Source: Spirochaetales bacterium | GTDB lineage: Bacteria > Spirochaetota > Leptospiria > Leptospirales > Leptonemataceae | Assembly: GCA_024233935.1 (NCBI GenBank) | Contig: JACKOY010000005.1 | Span: forward strand, 193,797-257,796 | DNA: 64,000 nucleotides | Reading direction: 5' to 3' | In this document: positions 1 through 9,101 of the stretch, piece by piece | Layout: every line of letters begins with the position of its first letter | How positions within the stretch are numbered: position 1 is the first letter of the stretch | Made by a program: the position numbers and the translations under genes | Notes under the pieces: generated by a model | Database searches by the model: none | Seen by the model: the letters and a program-made list of their open reading frames with translations, nothing else | Told to the model about the DNA's origin: nothing

Positions 1-2
1 TG

Positions 3-1247
3 CTTCAGATCGGTTTTCTTTCCGCCCTGCCTCCATTTCTTTCGACGTTCTTTCAATTCGGAGCTGTGGCGCTCATCGAACGCCTGGGCAAAAGACGCAG
101 CCTGCTGGTCACAAGCGCGACAGCTCAGGCCTTGCTGCTTTTGCCCATCGCGGTGTTGGGTTCCTTTCATCTGCCCGGCCAGACCCTGGTCAGCGTTCTT
201 ATTGCCATTGTGATTTTGTACTGGGGCGCGTCGGGATTCATCGCGCCGCTATGGACCAGCCTGATCGGCGATCTGGTACCTCCTGAGCAAAGGGGGCGTT
301 TTTTTGGTCGGCGCAACGTGTATATCGGCATCGCGACGGTCAGTTCCCTGGCATTGGCCGGACTGACCCTGGAACTGAGCCGCGTCTTTCAAATGGAGAG
401 CATCGGCTTTGCAATTATTTTTGGTGTGGCTCTGCTCGCCCGATTGTACAGCGCACGTTGTTTGAGTCAGTACCCCGATCCGAAAATGGATCTGAGTCCG
501 GAACACCGCTTCAGCCTGTGGGATTTTCTGCGCCGATCGCATCACTCGAATTTTGCGCGCTTCGTCTATTTCCAGGCCTCCATGAACTTTGCCGTATTTC
601 TGGCCGCCCCCTACTTTGCGGTCTATATGCTGCGCGATCTGGGCTTTAACTATTTTCAGTTCACGCTGATTACCCTTGCCTCGCTGCTGGCGCAGTTTTT
701 GCCCATGCACTACTGGGGTCAGATTTCGGACTCGTTCGGAAACAAGAAGGTGCTCACGATCAGCGGAGCCGGCGTAATCCTGGCGCCGATTCTGTGGCTT
801 TTCTCATCGAACTTCTACTGGTTGATTTTTGCACAGCTTTATGGCGGTTTTGTCTGGGCGGGCTACAACCTGGCAACGGCAAACTTCATGTTCGATGCTG
901 TGAGCCCGCCCAAGCGGGCGCGCTGTGTCGCCTACCAGAGCCTGGTCAACGCCATCATGCTGCTTTTGGGCTCCCTGCTCGGGGCCTGGTTAACGGGCCC
1001 GCGCTTCGCCGAACCAATGCGCGACCTCCTGCCGGTGTTTCTGAGCCACGGCTCGGAATTCCCCATGTTGTTTCTGATTTCCGGCGGTTTGCGACTTTTC
1101 CTGCTGATCTTCTGGGTGGGGCGCTTCCATGAGGTGCGGACCGTAGAACAGATCGGGCACCGGGAGCTGGTGTTCCGCATTTCGCATCTGCGGCCCATCG
1201 CCGGCGCCACGTTTGGCTTTCTCATGGGCCGTCAGCGACGCCGCTAA
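3..1247 (+). CDS. MFS transporter, 5'-truncated by the window edge
   Basis: Major facilitator superfamily permease of the inner membrane; substrate not predictable. The frame is open from the first bases of the window, so the true start lies upstream and 414 residues are visible. The visible part opens inside the second transmembrane region and runs into a loop reading ALIERLGKRR, which matches the conserved MFS motif between TM2 and TM3. Many hydrophobic segments follow, with charged loops such as GDLVPPEQRGRFFGRRN, a second copy of the R-G-R type loop motif. The protein ends with a short basic tail (GRQRRR). A GTG at 66 could be mistaken for the start, but the in-frame sequence upstream is clearly MFS-like. 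The next gene follows in the same direction after about 90 bases. Family assignment is firm; substrate unknown. Confidence 0.85.
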   Translation, partial: LQIGFLSALPPFLSTFFQFGAVALIERLGKRRSLLVTSATAQALLLLPIAVLGSFHLPGQTLVSVLIAIVILYWGASGFIAPLWTSLIGDLVPPEQRGRFFGRRNVYIGIATVSSLALAGLTLELSRVFQMESIGFAIIFGVALLARLYSARCLSQYPDPKMDLSPEHRFSLWDFLRRSHHSNFARFVYFQASMNFAVFLAAPYFAVYMLRDLGFNYFQFTLITLASLLAQFLPMHYWGQISDSFGNKKVLTISGAGVILAPILWLFSSNFYWLIFAQLYGGFVWAGYNLATANFMFDAVSPPKRARCVAYQSLVNAIMLLLGSLLGAWLTGPRFAEPMRDLLPVFLSHGSEFPMLFLISGGLRLFLLIFWVGRFHEVRTVEQIGHRELVFRISHLRPIAGATFGFLMGRQRRR

Positions 1248-1334
1248 CAGCATCATAACAGTCGTCGATCCGGACCGACCAATTAAGTAGTTTACAGAGC
1301 GATGACAGAGCGATTCCATCCCGACGAGGTTCTT

Positions 1335-2675
1335 ATGCGCGCCCCCCTTCGCCTGATTCCCGCTCTCCTGCTTCTTTTCGGCTTTTTCCCGACAACGGCC
1401 TTTGCCTGGGGCGAACACACTCTGGCTTCCTATCCTGCCCTGGGCGCCTTGCCCGAGATCGCAAACGCCGCGCCCGTGCGCATCGAAAGCCTCGAACAGT
1501 TTCTTTCGGCCGAGGAGCAAAGCCTGGTAACCGTTCTCGCGGAAGAAGAACAGTGGGCCCGCGCCAACGTGCCCAACTATCCAGAACGGCCCGCTGCGCT
1601 GGCCTTCGAAGCCACCGGCAATGCCCTGGACCTGCGCGAAAGGTTTGTCCGCGCCATCCGTATCAATCCCAACTCTCGGCTTTTGAGCTACACCCAGCGT
1701 GTGCCACGGGATGATCGGCCCGGTTGTCAGCGTATTCCCGCCAGCCGCATCACGTTTCTACGCAACATCATGTATCTTTCGAGCGTTACGTTTTGTGAGT
1801 ACCAGCCCGGGCAGAGTATTCCCGCCCTGGACGTGGTGGCCAGCGGGGCGGACGAACCCGATTACGGCCTCGACATCGGCCTGTTTGAAGATGGTGAAAC
1901 GGAATTCGGAAAACAATATGGATTTGGCGCCCAGCCTTTCGGCAATCCCGCGCTTGAGTTCTCGAGTCAGGCCCCGTTTCATATGGGCTTCTTTCACGAA
2001 TCCTGGATCGTCTATCAGCTCGCCCCCTTCCTGGGTCGCACCTTCCCTGAATACCGCGCCCATCTGTACATGACGCTTGCCAGGCACGCTTTTGCAACCG
2101 GCCACGACTACTGGGGCTACCGGTTCATGGGTTGGGGCCTGCACTACGTCCAGGATCTAACCCAGCCTTACCACGCAACCGTGCTTCCGGGTGTCAGCGT
2201 CTTTAAGATGCTCTGGATTAACTTTCTGAACGTGATTGGTTTTGGGACCGGACAGAAACGGGCCGTACAGCTGGTTTCCAATCGTCACCTGGCGCTCGAG
2301 GACTTTCAGAAGCGCATCATGAAGCAGAGTTATGTCAGCGGGAACCTAGACTACCCGATCTTTGCAGCCCTCGAAGATACATCGACCGACTCCGGTTACG
2401 GGACATACAACGACCGCTACCTGCGCGACGTGATCACAGTTGAGTCGACGGACCGCGCCACCGAGCTCGACGAGACGCTTTCTGAAGCCATGCCCGAGCA
2501 ATTCGTACAGGATCCGGAATTCAATTTTGACTCCAACGACAATCCGGATGCCCTGATTGACGCCATAGCGCAGGGTCAGTTGCAGACGGAACAAAAAATG
2601 GCGGAACCCCTCGGCGTACTCTTTCGGAGCTTTGGCGCGCACAGTCGCAACTATGCGCGTGCAGTTCTTGAATAG
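1335..2675 (+). CDS. secreted zinc-dependent phospholipase C/S1-P1 nuclease-like protein
   Basis: Predicted secreted or periplasmic hydrolase of the phospholipase C/P1 nuclease fold, 446 residues. I start at ATG 1335, which has GAGG about six bases upstream and opens directly into a signal peptide (residues 1-24, ending TTAFA). An in-frame ATG at 1302 would bury the signal. The mature protein would begin WGEH; in this fold the N-terminal Trp and a nearby His bind zinc. Further His/Asp-rich segments fit the family: HMGFFHES, HAFATGHDYWG and HYVQDLTQPYH, the last close to the family's H-x-x-x-D-x-x-x-P-x-H pattern. Whether it cleaves phospholipids or nucleic acids cannot be decided here. The C-terminal third (from about residue 300) is variable. 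No obvious operon partner. Confidence 0.72.
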   Translation: MRAPLRLIPALLLLFGFFPTTAFAWGEHTLASYPALGALPEIANAAPVRIESLEQFLSAEEQSLVTVLAEEEQWARANVPNYPERPAALAFEATGNALDLRERFVRAIRINPNSRLLSYTQRVPRDDRPGCQRIPASRITFLRNIMYLSSVTFCEYQPGQSIPALDVVASGADEPDYGLDIGLFEDGETEFGKQYGFGAQPFGNPALEFSSQAPFHMGFFHESWIVYQLAPFLGRTFPEYRAHLYMTLARHAFATGHDYWGYRFMGWGLHYVQDLTQPYHATVLPGVSVFKMLWINFLNVIGFGTGQKRAVQLVSNRHLALEDFQKRIMKQSYVSGNLDYPIFAALEDTSTDSGYGTYNDRYLRDVITVESTDRATELDETLSEAMPEQFVQDPEFNFDSNDNPDALIDAIAQGQLQTEQKMAEPLGVLFRSFGAHSRNYARAVLE

Positions 2676-2846
2676 TCCGTGCCGGCCATCGCGCTCCGGC
2701 TGAAGTGTTTTTATCGTAAGCTTGCTCGGCGTAGCCGGGGTCAGGCGGCAAACCGGAGCGCGCCTTCCCGATGACCTGCGCGGCCTGTGGCATTAAAAAC
2801 GCAGCCCGACCCTAAACTTTTTTCAGCGCCGGTCGATTCCAGAAAC

Positions 2847-3977
2847 ATGAGTTATCGCCGGCTGACCTCTTTACTCTGTGTGGCTTCTTTGTGTTTCGGT
2901 TACGGCCTTCTGGCCCAGTCCGATCCGAATGCCCCCGGACTGAGTCCCGCCCAGCGCGACGCCATCATTCGACGTCAGGAACAGATCTGGAATACGGATT
3001 CGCTCCCGGATGCCCGACAACCCGACCCCGGAACCGAGGCGACCCGCGACGAAGGCACAGTGACGCGCGCATTGCGACGCATCGTAAACACCTACGAATT
3101 TTCACGAACACCGAGTGTGCTTCATTTTGAAGACGTTGCTCTGCGCGTTGAGCCCGGCACGTTTCCCGGTCGTCGCCCGGTGCGCATTGAGCTCATTCAC
3201 CTGCGCCGACCGGGCGACTTTGCCCTGGCCGGCATTGAGCTTGCGGTGGAGATGCAGGGACGTTCGGTACCCCTGGAATCTTCGGGCATGTTCCACGTGG
3301 CCTTCTTTGATGATGACGGCATTCCGGTGGAACCCACACGCCCGATCGGAGTGGCGCTACCGGCCGCCGGTGATCCGACCGGCGCGCGGGTATACTATCT
3401 GGCCGAAGAGCGCTGGGTGGAGCGAGCGCCCGCGCCATCGTCCGCCCGCGAAGCCGGATTTCCTGAAGAAGCCGCGCGAGAAGAATCCCCATTTCTGGAA
3501 GAAGGCAATCCGGAGGCAGAGGGCATCCTGAACGAAGGACCGGTCACACCGCCCATGAGTGAGTTGCTCTACACGACGATTGACTTCAGCGGCTGGTGGA
3601 ACTTCGACTGCCCCAAACCGGAAGGCACCTGTCTTTCCGGCACGGTGTCCAATCCCAATGCGACGGTCTACGTAGCGGGTGTCAGTTATCTGGGCTTGAG
3701 TGAGACCCGGCCCGATGCCAGCGGACGCTTCGAATTAAACGCCATGAAAGATGCCCGGGTGCTGGTCTACGCCGTCGCCGGTGACTACTCGACAGAAGGC
3801 TTTATTCTGAGCGGCATCGGCGCTTTGCCTGTTTTTCTCAGTCAGAACGTGACCACGCATACGACCCATTCCCAACCGCGCTGCCAGGACCTGGGTCGGC
3901 TGAACCTTTCTCTGGGTCCGACCGACCTGCTTCAGGACCGCGCGCGTTTCTTACAGACCATCGGCATGCCGGATTGA
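2847..3977 (+). CDS. secreted protein of unknown function
   Basis: I do not recognise this 376-residue protein. The chosen ATG (2847) begins a good signal peptide (MSYRRLTSLLCVASLCFGYG, cleavage likely near LLAQ), so it is exported; an in-frame start 60 bases upstream would add a non-signal extension. Residues about 25-70 are polar. A central region of beta-strand character follows, then an acidic Glu/Pro-rich linker (about 210-245). The C-terminal part contains GTCLSGTVSNPNATVYVAG and a later D-A-S-G-R-F-E-L segment. Such a layout is typical of carboxypeptidase-regulatory-like or other Ig-fold repeats in surface proteins. Cys residues in the C-terminal part could form disulfides. It ends about 90 bases from the convergent hydrolase gene and is probably monocistronic. 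Confidence 0.6.
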   Translation: MSYRRLTSLLCVASLCFGYGLLAQSDPNAPGLSPAQRDAIIRRQEQIWNTDSLPDARQPDPGTEATRDEGTVTRALRRIVNTYEFSRTPSVLHFEDVALRVEPGTFPGRRPVRIELIHLRRPGDFALAGIELAVEMQGRSVPLESSGMFHVAFFDDDGIPVEPTRPIGVALPAAGDPTGARVYYLAEERWVERAPAPSSAREAGFPEEAAREESPFLEEGNPEAEGILNEGPVTPPMSELLYTTIDFSGWWNFDCPKPEGTCLSGTVSNPNATVYVAGVSYLGLSETRPDASGRFELNAMKDARVLVYAVAGDYSTEGFILSGIGALPVFLSQNVTTHTTHSQPRCQDLGRLNLSLGPTDLLQDRARFLQTIGMPD

Positions 3978-4069
3978 CTCTTCCCGGCCACCGGAGAGAA
4001 CCTCAAGCGCAGCACGATAGCGGGATCGTCTCTGCCGGGACGCCACTTCCGATCGGGGCATCGCCATCC

Positions 4070-5296
4070 CTATTTCTTCAGCGCGCGACGCATCACCTCG
4101 GCAGTTTCGGGCGCGGCCAGAACCTGGAAGTGCGATTTTTCGTAAAGGCAGGTAACCCGCGTTTCCGGTCGGCTTTGTTTTCGAAAAACGCGGTCTGAAA
4201 GATACGTCAAACTCGGTTTTTCCACAATGCCGTCCCCGATCCACGAGGCCCAGGGATCGTCCTGCTTCGAAACCAGACTGTAGACCTGGTACAATTCTAT
4301 GCCTTCCAGCTCACCGAAGTACAGCTCGCTCTTGTAGCGACCCACATGATCGGCGTTTGTCCAGTCTTCTTCCCGAATGATTCCGTGAGACAGATCCTTC
4401 ATGGCGTCGCTGCGCTGGTTGCCTATGAAACCCAGCAAACGCACCGGCGCAATTGGAAAGAGCTCCAACCCGAGCCCCAGCCAGAAGCCCAACTTCTCGA
4501 TGTACGAACCGCCGTCAGGTGAGTTTACGAACACGGCGCTGTGCACCTGCGGCCCCAGCAGGTTTGCTTCCTGACGGTCCTGGTAAAGAGCGCTCCGTAA
4601 AATCAGGCCGCCCTGGCTATAGGTTAAAGCCCGCAGACCGCCCGCTTTCGGCGTGTAGAGTTTCAGGTAGTCACCCATCAGACGCAAAAGCGCCGCGCCG
4701 TTCGTGGAGATGTGGGCGCCCGGATTGAAACGCACAAACAACGGATAATAACCGAGACCGCGCATGATGTCTGCCAATGGCGGTTCACCGGTGCTTTCCC
4801 ATAAAGTTTCATCACAGAAAAGACCCGGCACACAAAGAACCGTACGTTTGAGCCCGCTCGCTTTTTGATCGGCGACCACGTCGGCTGCGCTTACGTCCTG
4901 CCCCTTCAAACGAAACGAAGGCGTGATCTTCGAAAGTTCAATGCCCGCAAAGGACTCACCAACGATGCTTGCGACCTGGATATTTTCGAACAGGGATCGG
5001 TGCACAACCGAATCCGTGACGTCCAGCGCTTCCAGAGCCCTGGCCATGGCGTCGCCGGTGGCGACCAGAGCGCCGGTCAGGGCTTCGTCGGTCTTGCCGC
5101 TCGCTGTCCGTAGTTGTTCGCTGGAGTTCCGCAGCGTGCGTGCAAGACCGGTCTGTTCAATCAAGGGCACGGCCGACATACCACCAAGCTGTTCCGCCGA
5201 CCAGGCCAGGCTATTCACGAGCATGCCGCGCACTCCCTCAAGAGTATTGTGCGACGTATCGCGCGCGAACCGTACCAAAAACTTGCTGAGATCCAT
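4070..5296 (-). CDS. alpha/beta hydrolase (lipase/PGAP1-like)
   Basis: Predicted serine hydrolase of 408 residues. The C-terminal two thirds form an alpha/beta-hydrolase domain: strand and oxyanion loop LCVPGLFCDETLW (about 154-166), nucleophile elbow LTYSQGG with Ser227, and a C-terminal histidine in KSHFQVLAAPE (about residue 389) that could complete the triad. The pattern resembles lipase or PGAP1-like esterases that recognise long acyl chains. The N-terminal 130 residues are helical, of a type seen in Leptospira and proteobacterial 'permease-like' lipases, and may bind membrane. The start is set at ATG 5296, which has GAGGGG five bases upstream; an ATG at 5323 lacks this. No signal peptide. 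It is transcribed away from the LpxC-like gene, so the roughly 145 bases between them should carry divergent promoters. Confidence 0.75.
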   Translation of the reverse strand: MDLSKFLVRFARDTSHNTLEGVRGMLVNSLAWSAEQLGGMSAVPLIEQTGLARTLRNSSEQLRTASGKTDEALTGALVATGDAMARALEALDVTDSVVHRSLFENIQVASIVGESFAGIELSKITPSFRLKGQDVSAADVVADQKASGLKRTVLCVPGLFCDETLWESTGEPPLADIMRGLGYYPLFVRFNPGAHISTNGAALLRLMGDYLKLYTPKAGGLRALTYSQGGLILRSALYQDRQEANLLGPQVHSAVFVNSPDGGSYIEKLGFWLGLGLELFPIAPVRLLGFIGNQRSDAMKDLSHGIIREEDWTNADHVGRYKSELYFGELEGIELYQVYSLVSKQDDPWASWIGDGIVEKPSLTYLSDRVFRKQSRPETRVTCLYEKSHFQVLAAPETAEVMRRALKK

Positions 5297-5441
5297 CGCA
5301 CCCCTCGTAACCCGCATGGCCATATCTCACGATTCCTGACCGACGATGACCGGTCAAACCCTAACTCCAATACCGCAAGAATGATAAACTTCTGGACGAA
5401 TCACACAGCCCCGCCCATGCAAACGGATAGCGAGGTCTTGC

Positions 5442-6431
5442 TTGAAGCTGGTCACCGACAGCACCGCGATCGCCGAACTCAAGGCCCATCGCCATGCTGC
5501 GATTCTCGAGATGCCACCCCACTTCAGGGCCCCCGTACCCGGCTTCGAGCAGGGTCGCAGGTACGTGCCGGACCGCCCCGTCGATGTGCAGGGGGTATCC
5601 AGCTTCGAGAATCAGCCGGTCCGTATCCGTCTCAGTCCGCCCGGGTCTGCCACGCCTGTATTCAGCTGGAACGAAGCATCCTGGGAACTGAAATCCGAGA
5701 ATCTGAAGTTGGGAGAACACAATATCCAGCTCGGGGACATCAAGATCATCGAGCACCCCATCGCACTTATGAGTGCGCTGAACGTCGATTTTGATATCTC
5801 CATGGATCAGTCCAGCTTCCCGACCTTTGAACGTTGTGACCTACCGTATCTGCACGCACTACAAGACAATTTGCGGGATGCAGGGCAATGGCCGTGGGTC
5901 ACCGTGAACAAAGCCTTTGCACTTACGTTTGAGGAAGGCTACGTCATTCTGGAACCGGAGCGGGAGCGTCCTTATTTGACCGTAGATCATCAGATCCGCT
6001 ATCCGGGTAGCGCCATCGGCACTCAGCGTCTGGTCACGGAAATCACGGCTGAGCGCTTCGCCTTCTTTGGCCAGGCCCGCACTCCCTCCTTTCGCAGCCG
6101 GGAGGAGACGCTTCAAATCCTGGAGATGGCAAAGGCGGGACTCATCAAAGACTTCCCGGTGAGTCCTGAGAATATTTTTTTCGTGGACCCGGAGCATATT
6201 CACAACCCCCGCCCGGAATTCGAACACAACGGCCACAACTACGAATTCATGCTACACGAACTGATCGACATCACCTCCTGGCTGAAGTTGGTGGATCTGC
6301 GCTTCCGGGCCAAGTTTGTGGCCCGCATGACCAGTTTTCTTTTCGGCCACGGACCGCAGATCGAAGCCGCCCGCTTCCTGTGCCTGGATCCGGAGTTTGA
6401 ACCGATCGGCATGTCGAAGGTCTTGTTCTAA
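5442..6431 (+). CDS. LpxC-like UDP-3-O-acyl-N-acetylglucosamine deacetylase
   Basis: Predicted cytoplasmic zinc deacetylase of lipid A biosynthesis (removal of the N-acetyl group from UDP-3-O-acyl-GlcNAc) or a diverged paralogue, 329 residues, close to the usual LpxC length. The two-domain LpxC layout can be followed. An EH pair (E104, H105, in IIEHPIALMSALN) matches the family's EHLLSAL zinc/catalytic motif. FFGQARTPSF (about 208-217) corresponds to the ARTF region, and HELID (H272, D276) corresponds to the second zinc motif. The context around these motifs is diverged: the second motif is followed by ITSWLKL, not GDL, so enzyme identity should be confirmed. TTG start with GAGG six bases upstream; the alternative ATG at 5417 is out of frame. 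Neighbours give no further lipid A genes. Confidence 0.72.
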   Translation: MKLVTDSTAIAELKAHRHAAILEMPPHFRAPVPGFEQGRRYVPDRPVDVQGVSSFENQPVRIRLSPPGSATPVFSWNEASWELKSENLKLGEHNIQLGDIKIIEHPIALMSALNVDFDISMDQSSFPTFERCDLPYLHALQDNLRDAGQWPWVTVNKAFALTFEEGYVILEPERERPYLTVDHQIRYPGSAIGTQRLVTEITAERFAFFGQARTPSFRSREETLQILEMAKAGLIKDFPVSPENIFFVDPEHIHNPRPEFEHNGHNYEFMLHELIDITSWLKLVDLRFRAKFVARMTSFLFGHGPQIEAARFLCLDPEFEPIGMSKVLF

Positions 6432-7405
6432 CGGGGACGCTCGCGGGGCGGGTGTTGCCGGGGATCGTGGGGGTGCGGCCCGGGAGGGCCGCCGCGGTGC
6501 TGAAAGCTGGGGTCCGGCTCGCCGCGAAAACAACGCGGAATAAACGGAAAACTCCCGGTCAGATGATAGTGATAGATCGGCGTGTCGCTACCCGGCACGA
6601 GACCGACGTGGCCGTTGCACTCATCAAGGTCACCGCTACCCGAAATGAATTCATAGTCTTCTATAAAGGTGCCGTCGTAGGTGCCTCCTGGTCCTCCCGG
6701 GCGCTGACCGGTGCGCAGGCGGTAACCTGACCGCAGTGAAGAAAGGGCGCTCTGGCGATTCATTGGATCGGCGCGGCCGCGATCGTCAAAGACCGAAAAG
6801 CCATCGGCCGCATACCCGAGCAGCAGCATTCCGGATGGATTTTCTTCACGCAAATGCGAAATCAAACCCACCGGCAAAGCATGGTAGTGGTAGGATCCGT
6901 CGGGCTGCACGTGGGCGTGATTCTGATCCAATCCCAGGTCCAGACTGCCCATGGCTTCGTAACGCCAGCCAGAACGTGGATCACGATTCCAGAACTCGGC
7001 CGTGCCCGGATCAAAGGGCACACCGTTTAGAGCGACCCCGAACAGATAGCGTCCCAACGGAATGCTTTGGGAGCGCGTCGCAGGGCTCAGCGCCATTCGA
7101 AATCGGTACTGTTGCTGCCGAATACGATTGGGATTGTGTGCGTTGGGGAATTCTCCGTGATCGTGATCGGGCAGGCCATTGGATTCGAGATAACGAAAGT
7201 TGTCCCGCTCATAGATTCGAGCCCGGGACTCTCCGGTCTGTGAAGCGACAGAGAACACACCCATAAAGAAAACCAGGGCAAGAAAACCCAACACTCGCGC
7301 GCCCTTGAGATAAGAAACGCCCGCCGATCTAAACCTTGCCAATCGACCGGTTGAACAACACCGTTGTCCCATGTTGTCGGGAGGCAGCCAGGCCTTGTTT
7401 ATCAC
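6428..7405 (-). CDS. YHYH-domain protein
   Basis: Exported or membrane-anchored protein of the YHYH family, 325 residues in the longest form. The two diagnostic blocks are present: QPDGSYHYHALP and DECNGHVGLVPG followed by PIYHYHLTGSFPF. Function of the family is unknown; the clustered His suggests metal binding. A hydrophobic stretch (FLALVFFMGVFSVAS, about residues 39-53) would serve as signal peptide or anchor. The C-terminus is a Pro/His/Arg-rich tail. Start is uncertain: GTG 7405 overlaps the stop of the upstream cNMP-binding gene as GTGA, suggesting coupling, but it leaves about 38 residues ahead of the hydrophobic segment; ATG 7372 or a TTG nearer the signal are alternatives. It is the third gene of a probable operon with two cyclic-nucleotide-binding proteins. 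Its stop overlaps the convergent LpxC-like gene end by four bases. Confidence 0.72.
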   Translation of the reverse strand: MINKAWLPPDNMGQRCCSTGRLARFRSAGVSYLKGARVLGFLALVFFMGVFSVASQTGESRARIYERDNFRYLESNGLPDHDHGEFPNAHNPNRIRQQQYRFRMALSPATRSQSIPLGRYLFGVALNGVPFDPGTAEFWNRDPRSGWRYEAMGSLDLGLDQNHAHVQPDGSYHYHALPVGLISHLREENPSGMLLLGYAADGFSVFDDRGRADPMNRQSALSSLRSGYRLRTGQRPGGPGGTYDGTFIEDYEFISGSGDLDECNGHVGLVPGSDTPIYHYHLTGSFPFIPRCFRGEPDPSFQHRGGPPGPHPHDPRQHPPRERPR

Positions 7406-7824
7406 GAATAGCCGCCCCGCAGGGTGTTCAGCTCGTCAATCGCCAGTTCGATCGCGTCTTCGATCTGACCGATGCGTTGAATCACGAGCTTCAGCAACGA
7501 ATAATGAAACACCGGATTGATCCGTGCGATGCGCACGAACATCTCTTCATCCAGATAACCCAGCCGGGCCATCCGGGAAGTCACTTCGACTTTGGCCGAA
7601 CGCGGCTTCTTATTCAGAATCGCCATCTCCCCGAAGAAGTCACCGGGGCGCAGGCGGTTGAGAACGTGGGCCTGCCCATCGATTTCGCGTTCCACCGAAA
7701 GCTCCCCTTCGGCCACGAAGTACATGCGACCATCCGAAGTGTCTCCCTGTTTGAAAATCACGTCGCCGCCCTTGCGGATGTCCGCGGGCAGGTTGTTTAC
7801 ATATTCAAATACGTTCAGCGACAT
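7402..7824 (-). CDS. cyclic nucleotide-binding domain protein
   Basis: A 140-residue cytoplasmic protein consisting almost entirely of a CRP/PKA-type cyclic nucleotide-binding domain. The phosphate-binding cassette reads RPGDFFGEMAILNKKPRSAKV (given here across two halves: GDFFGEMAIL and KPRSAKV), with the conserved Gly, Glu and Arg that contact cyclic nucleotide. There is no DNA-binding helix-turn-helix, so it is a stand-alone sensor or adaptor rather than a CRP-type regulator. A helical tail of about 30 residues follows the domain. It starts one base inside the stop of the upstream paralogue (TAATG-type overlap) and its stop overlaps the start of the YHYH gene, so the three are likely co-translated. 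Two class III cyclases elsewhere in the window could supply the ligand. Confidence 0.88.
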   Translation of the reverse strand: MSLNVFEYVNNLPADIRKGGDVIFKQGDTSDGRMYFVAEGELSVEREIDGQAHVLNRLRPGDFFGEMAILNKKPRSAKVEVTSRMARLGYLDEEMFVRIARINPVFHYSLLKLVIQRIGQIEDAIELAIDELNTLRGGYS

Positions 7825-8255
7825 TATAATCCCCTGCTGGTCTTTTCTTCCTGGAGCTCTTCTCTGGCGCGATGCAACTTATCCTCGGCCGATATAAGCC
7901 GTCCGACGGCGTGCCGCAATAAATAGAATAGAAACTCCGGGCTCGAACCGGCCAGCTTCAGCAGCACTTCTCGATTCATAACCGCGACCCGCACCTCCGG
8001 GGAAACCACCCGGGCCGTGGCCAGTCGCGGGCGTTCGTGAATCAAGGCCATTTCGCCGAAAAAGGTACCCGGGCCGAGTCGATTGATCTCGCGCTCGCCA
8101 CCCGACCGGTTCTTGTATATTCCGATCTCCCCCTTGAACACGAAGTACATCGTGTTGTCCGGGAGTTCGCCTTCGGTATAGATCGTATGGCCTTCCGGAA
8201 GAATGGTCGAATTGATTTGCTGCACATACTCGATCACACGCGGATTCATGGTCAA
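7824..8255 (-). CDS. cyclic nucleotide-binding domain protein (paralogue)
   Basis: First gene of the small operon, 143 residues, again a single cyclic nucleotide-binding domain with no output domain. The cassette is GTFFGEMALIHERPRLATA, retaining Gly, Glu and the Arg expected to hold the cyclic phosphate. A C-terminal amphipathic helix (about 110-143) ends in a charged stretch and may mediate dimerisation or contact with its neighbour. The two tandem proteins are clearly paralogous, so this is a local duplication whose products may form a heteromer. The start is an ATG with an in-frame ATG two codons later; either is possible. Upstream lies a 403-base gap shared with a divergent gene, where its promoter should be. 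Confidence 0.87.
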   Translation of the reverse strand: MTMNPRVIEYVQQINSTILPEGHTIYTEGELPDNTMYFVFKGEIGIYKNRSGGEREINRLGPGTFFGEMALIHERPRLATARVVSPEVRVAVMNREVLLKLAGSSPEFLFYLLRHAVGRLISAEDKLHRAREELQEEKTSRGL

Positions 8256-8658
8256 AAGCCTGTCAGTGGCCCGTCAGAGCGCAACCCGAAACCGCGAGGG
8301 CCGGGTGGCCCCTCGTGCGGGAGCTCGCCCGGTTTGCAGTAAACGATAAGCTGTTGTCTGGCTCCCGATGCAGGTGGAATCGATACGTGCCCTGGCCCTT
8401 GGGACCGAAGTCGAAAAGAAGATTGGTCGCGCCCGATTCAGGGCCGGCTTGCGATGGCCCCCGCGCTCGGCCTCCGGATCCGCTTCGGGCCCCGCCCGGC
8501 TAAACAAGTAGCCAGGCACAGTGCAAACGGCTCCTCATTGCAACACCCGGTCCGATCCGGGGGCCCCTGAGCGAAATCACAATTTGGCGGTCTGCATTCT
8601 GGATGAAGGGGATCGACGCAGAGATCCCCTCTGCCTATCGTGGTCGCATAACCGCACG
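8256..8658. other. intergenic region between divergent genes, with stem-loops
   Basis: 403 bases with no convincing gene. It must hold divergent promoters for the cNMP-binding operon (minus strand) and the 131-residue protein (plus strand), but I see no strong -35/-10 pair. A perfect 8-bp hairpin (arms AGGGGATC at 8607-8614 and GATCCCCT at 8623-8630, 8-base loop) lies 28 bases before the plus-strand start. A weaker CCCGG/CCGGG hairpin lies near 8546-8561. Confidence 0.5.
8607..8630 (+). promoter_or_regulatory. stem-loop in the probable 5' leader of the 8659 gene
   Basis: Perfect 8-bp inverted repeat, AGGGGATC and GATCCCCT, separated by eight bases, ending 28 bases before ATG 8659. It has no T-run after it, so it is not a classical terminator. 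It may be a leader structure or a protein-binding palindrome. Confidence 0.4.
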
Positions 8659-9054
8659 ATGACCGAACCCGAACAGAGCAAGGGCGAAGAAGAGCTGCTC
8701 GTCCACGTTACAACGACCGTCGAACATATTCAGCTCATCCTGGAAAGCATTCAGGCCATCGTACGCCTTGCCGACGAAAGCGTGCTGGTGTGGTCCCGGG
8801 CCGGTGATTTGTTGCTCTTTCCGGACCTGGAAGGACCCGTGCTCATCAACGATGCCGGGGGCGTCATGGGCGACTCGCTTTTCGAAGTGCACTGGCACGA
8901 CGAACGCACCACCGAGCAGGTTTTTGAACAGCTGTGTGCTCTGGATCGTTTCGACGAAGAAGCGGTGCGCGAGCTGGGCCTGGAGGCGTTGCATCGCGCA
9001 CCGACCGCCGGGCAGATGGTGCAGTTCTGCAACCTGCCCCCGTCCGACAACTAG
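8659..9054 (+). CDS. small acidic cytoplasmic protein, unknown
   Basis: I do not recognise this 131-residue protein. It is strongly acidic (opening MTEPEQSKGEEE), has no signal peptide or membrane segment, and alternates short hydrophobic strands with Asp/Glu-rich helices, as expected of a compact soluble alpha/beta protein. The start at ATG 8659 is preferred to an in-frame start 138 bases upstream, because the upstream stretch (including a hairpin) does not look coding. The next gene, a lipoprotein on the same strand, starts 47 bases after its stop, so they may share a transcript. No function is proposed. Confidence 0.5.
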   Translation: MTEPEQSKGEEELLVHVTTTVEHIQLILESIQAIVRLADESVLVWSRAGDLLLFPDLEGPVLINDAGGVMGDSLFEVHWHDERTTEQVFEQLCALDRFDEEAVRELGLEALHRAPTAGQMVQFCNLPPSDN

Positions 9055-9101
9055 GACGAAATTCCCTTGCGTGGAGCGACCCCGGGATATAGGGTCCGAG
9101 G

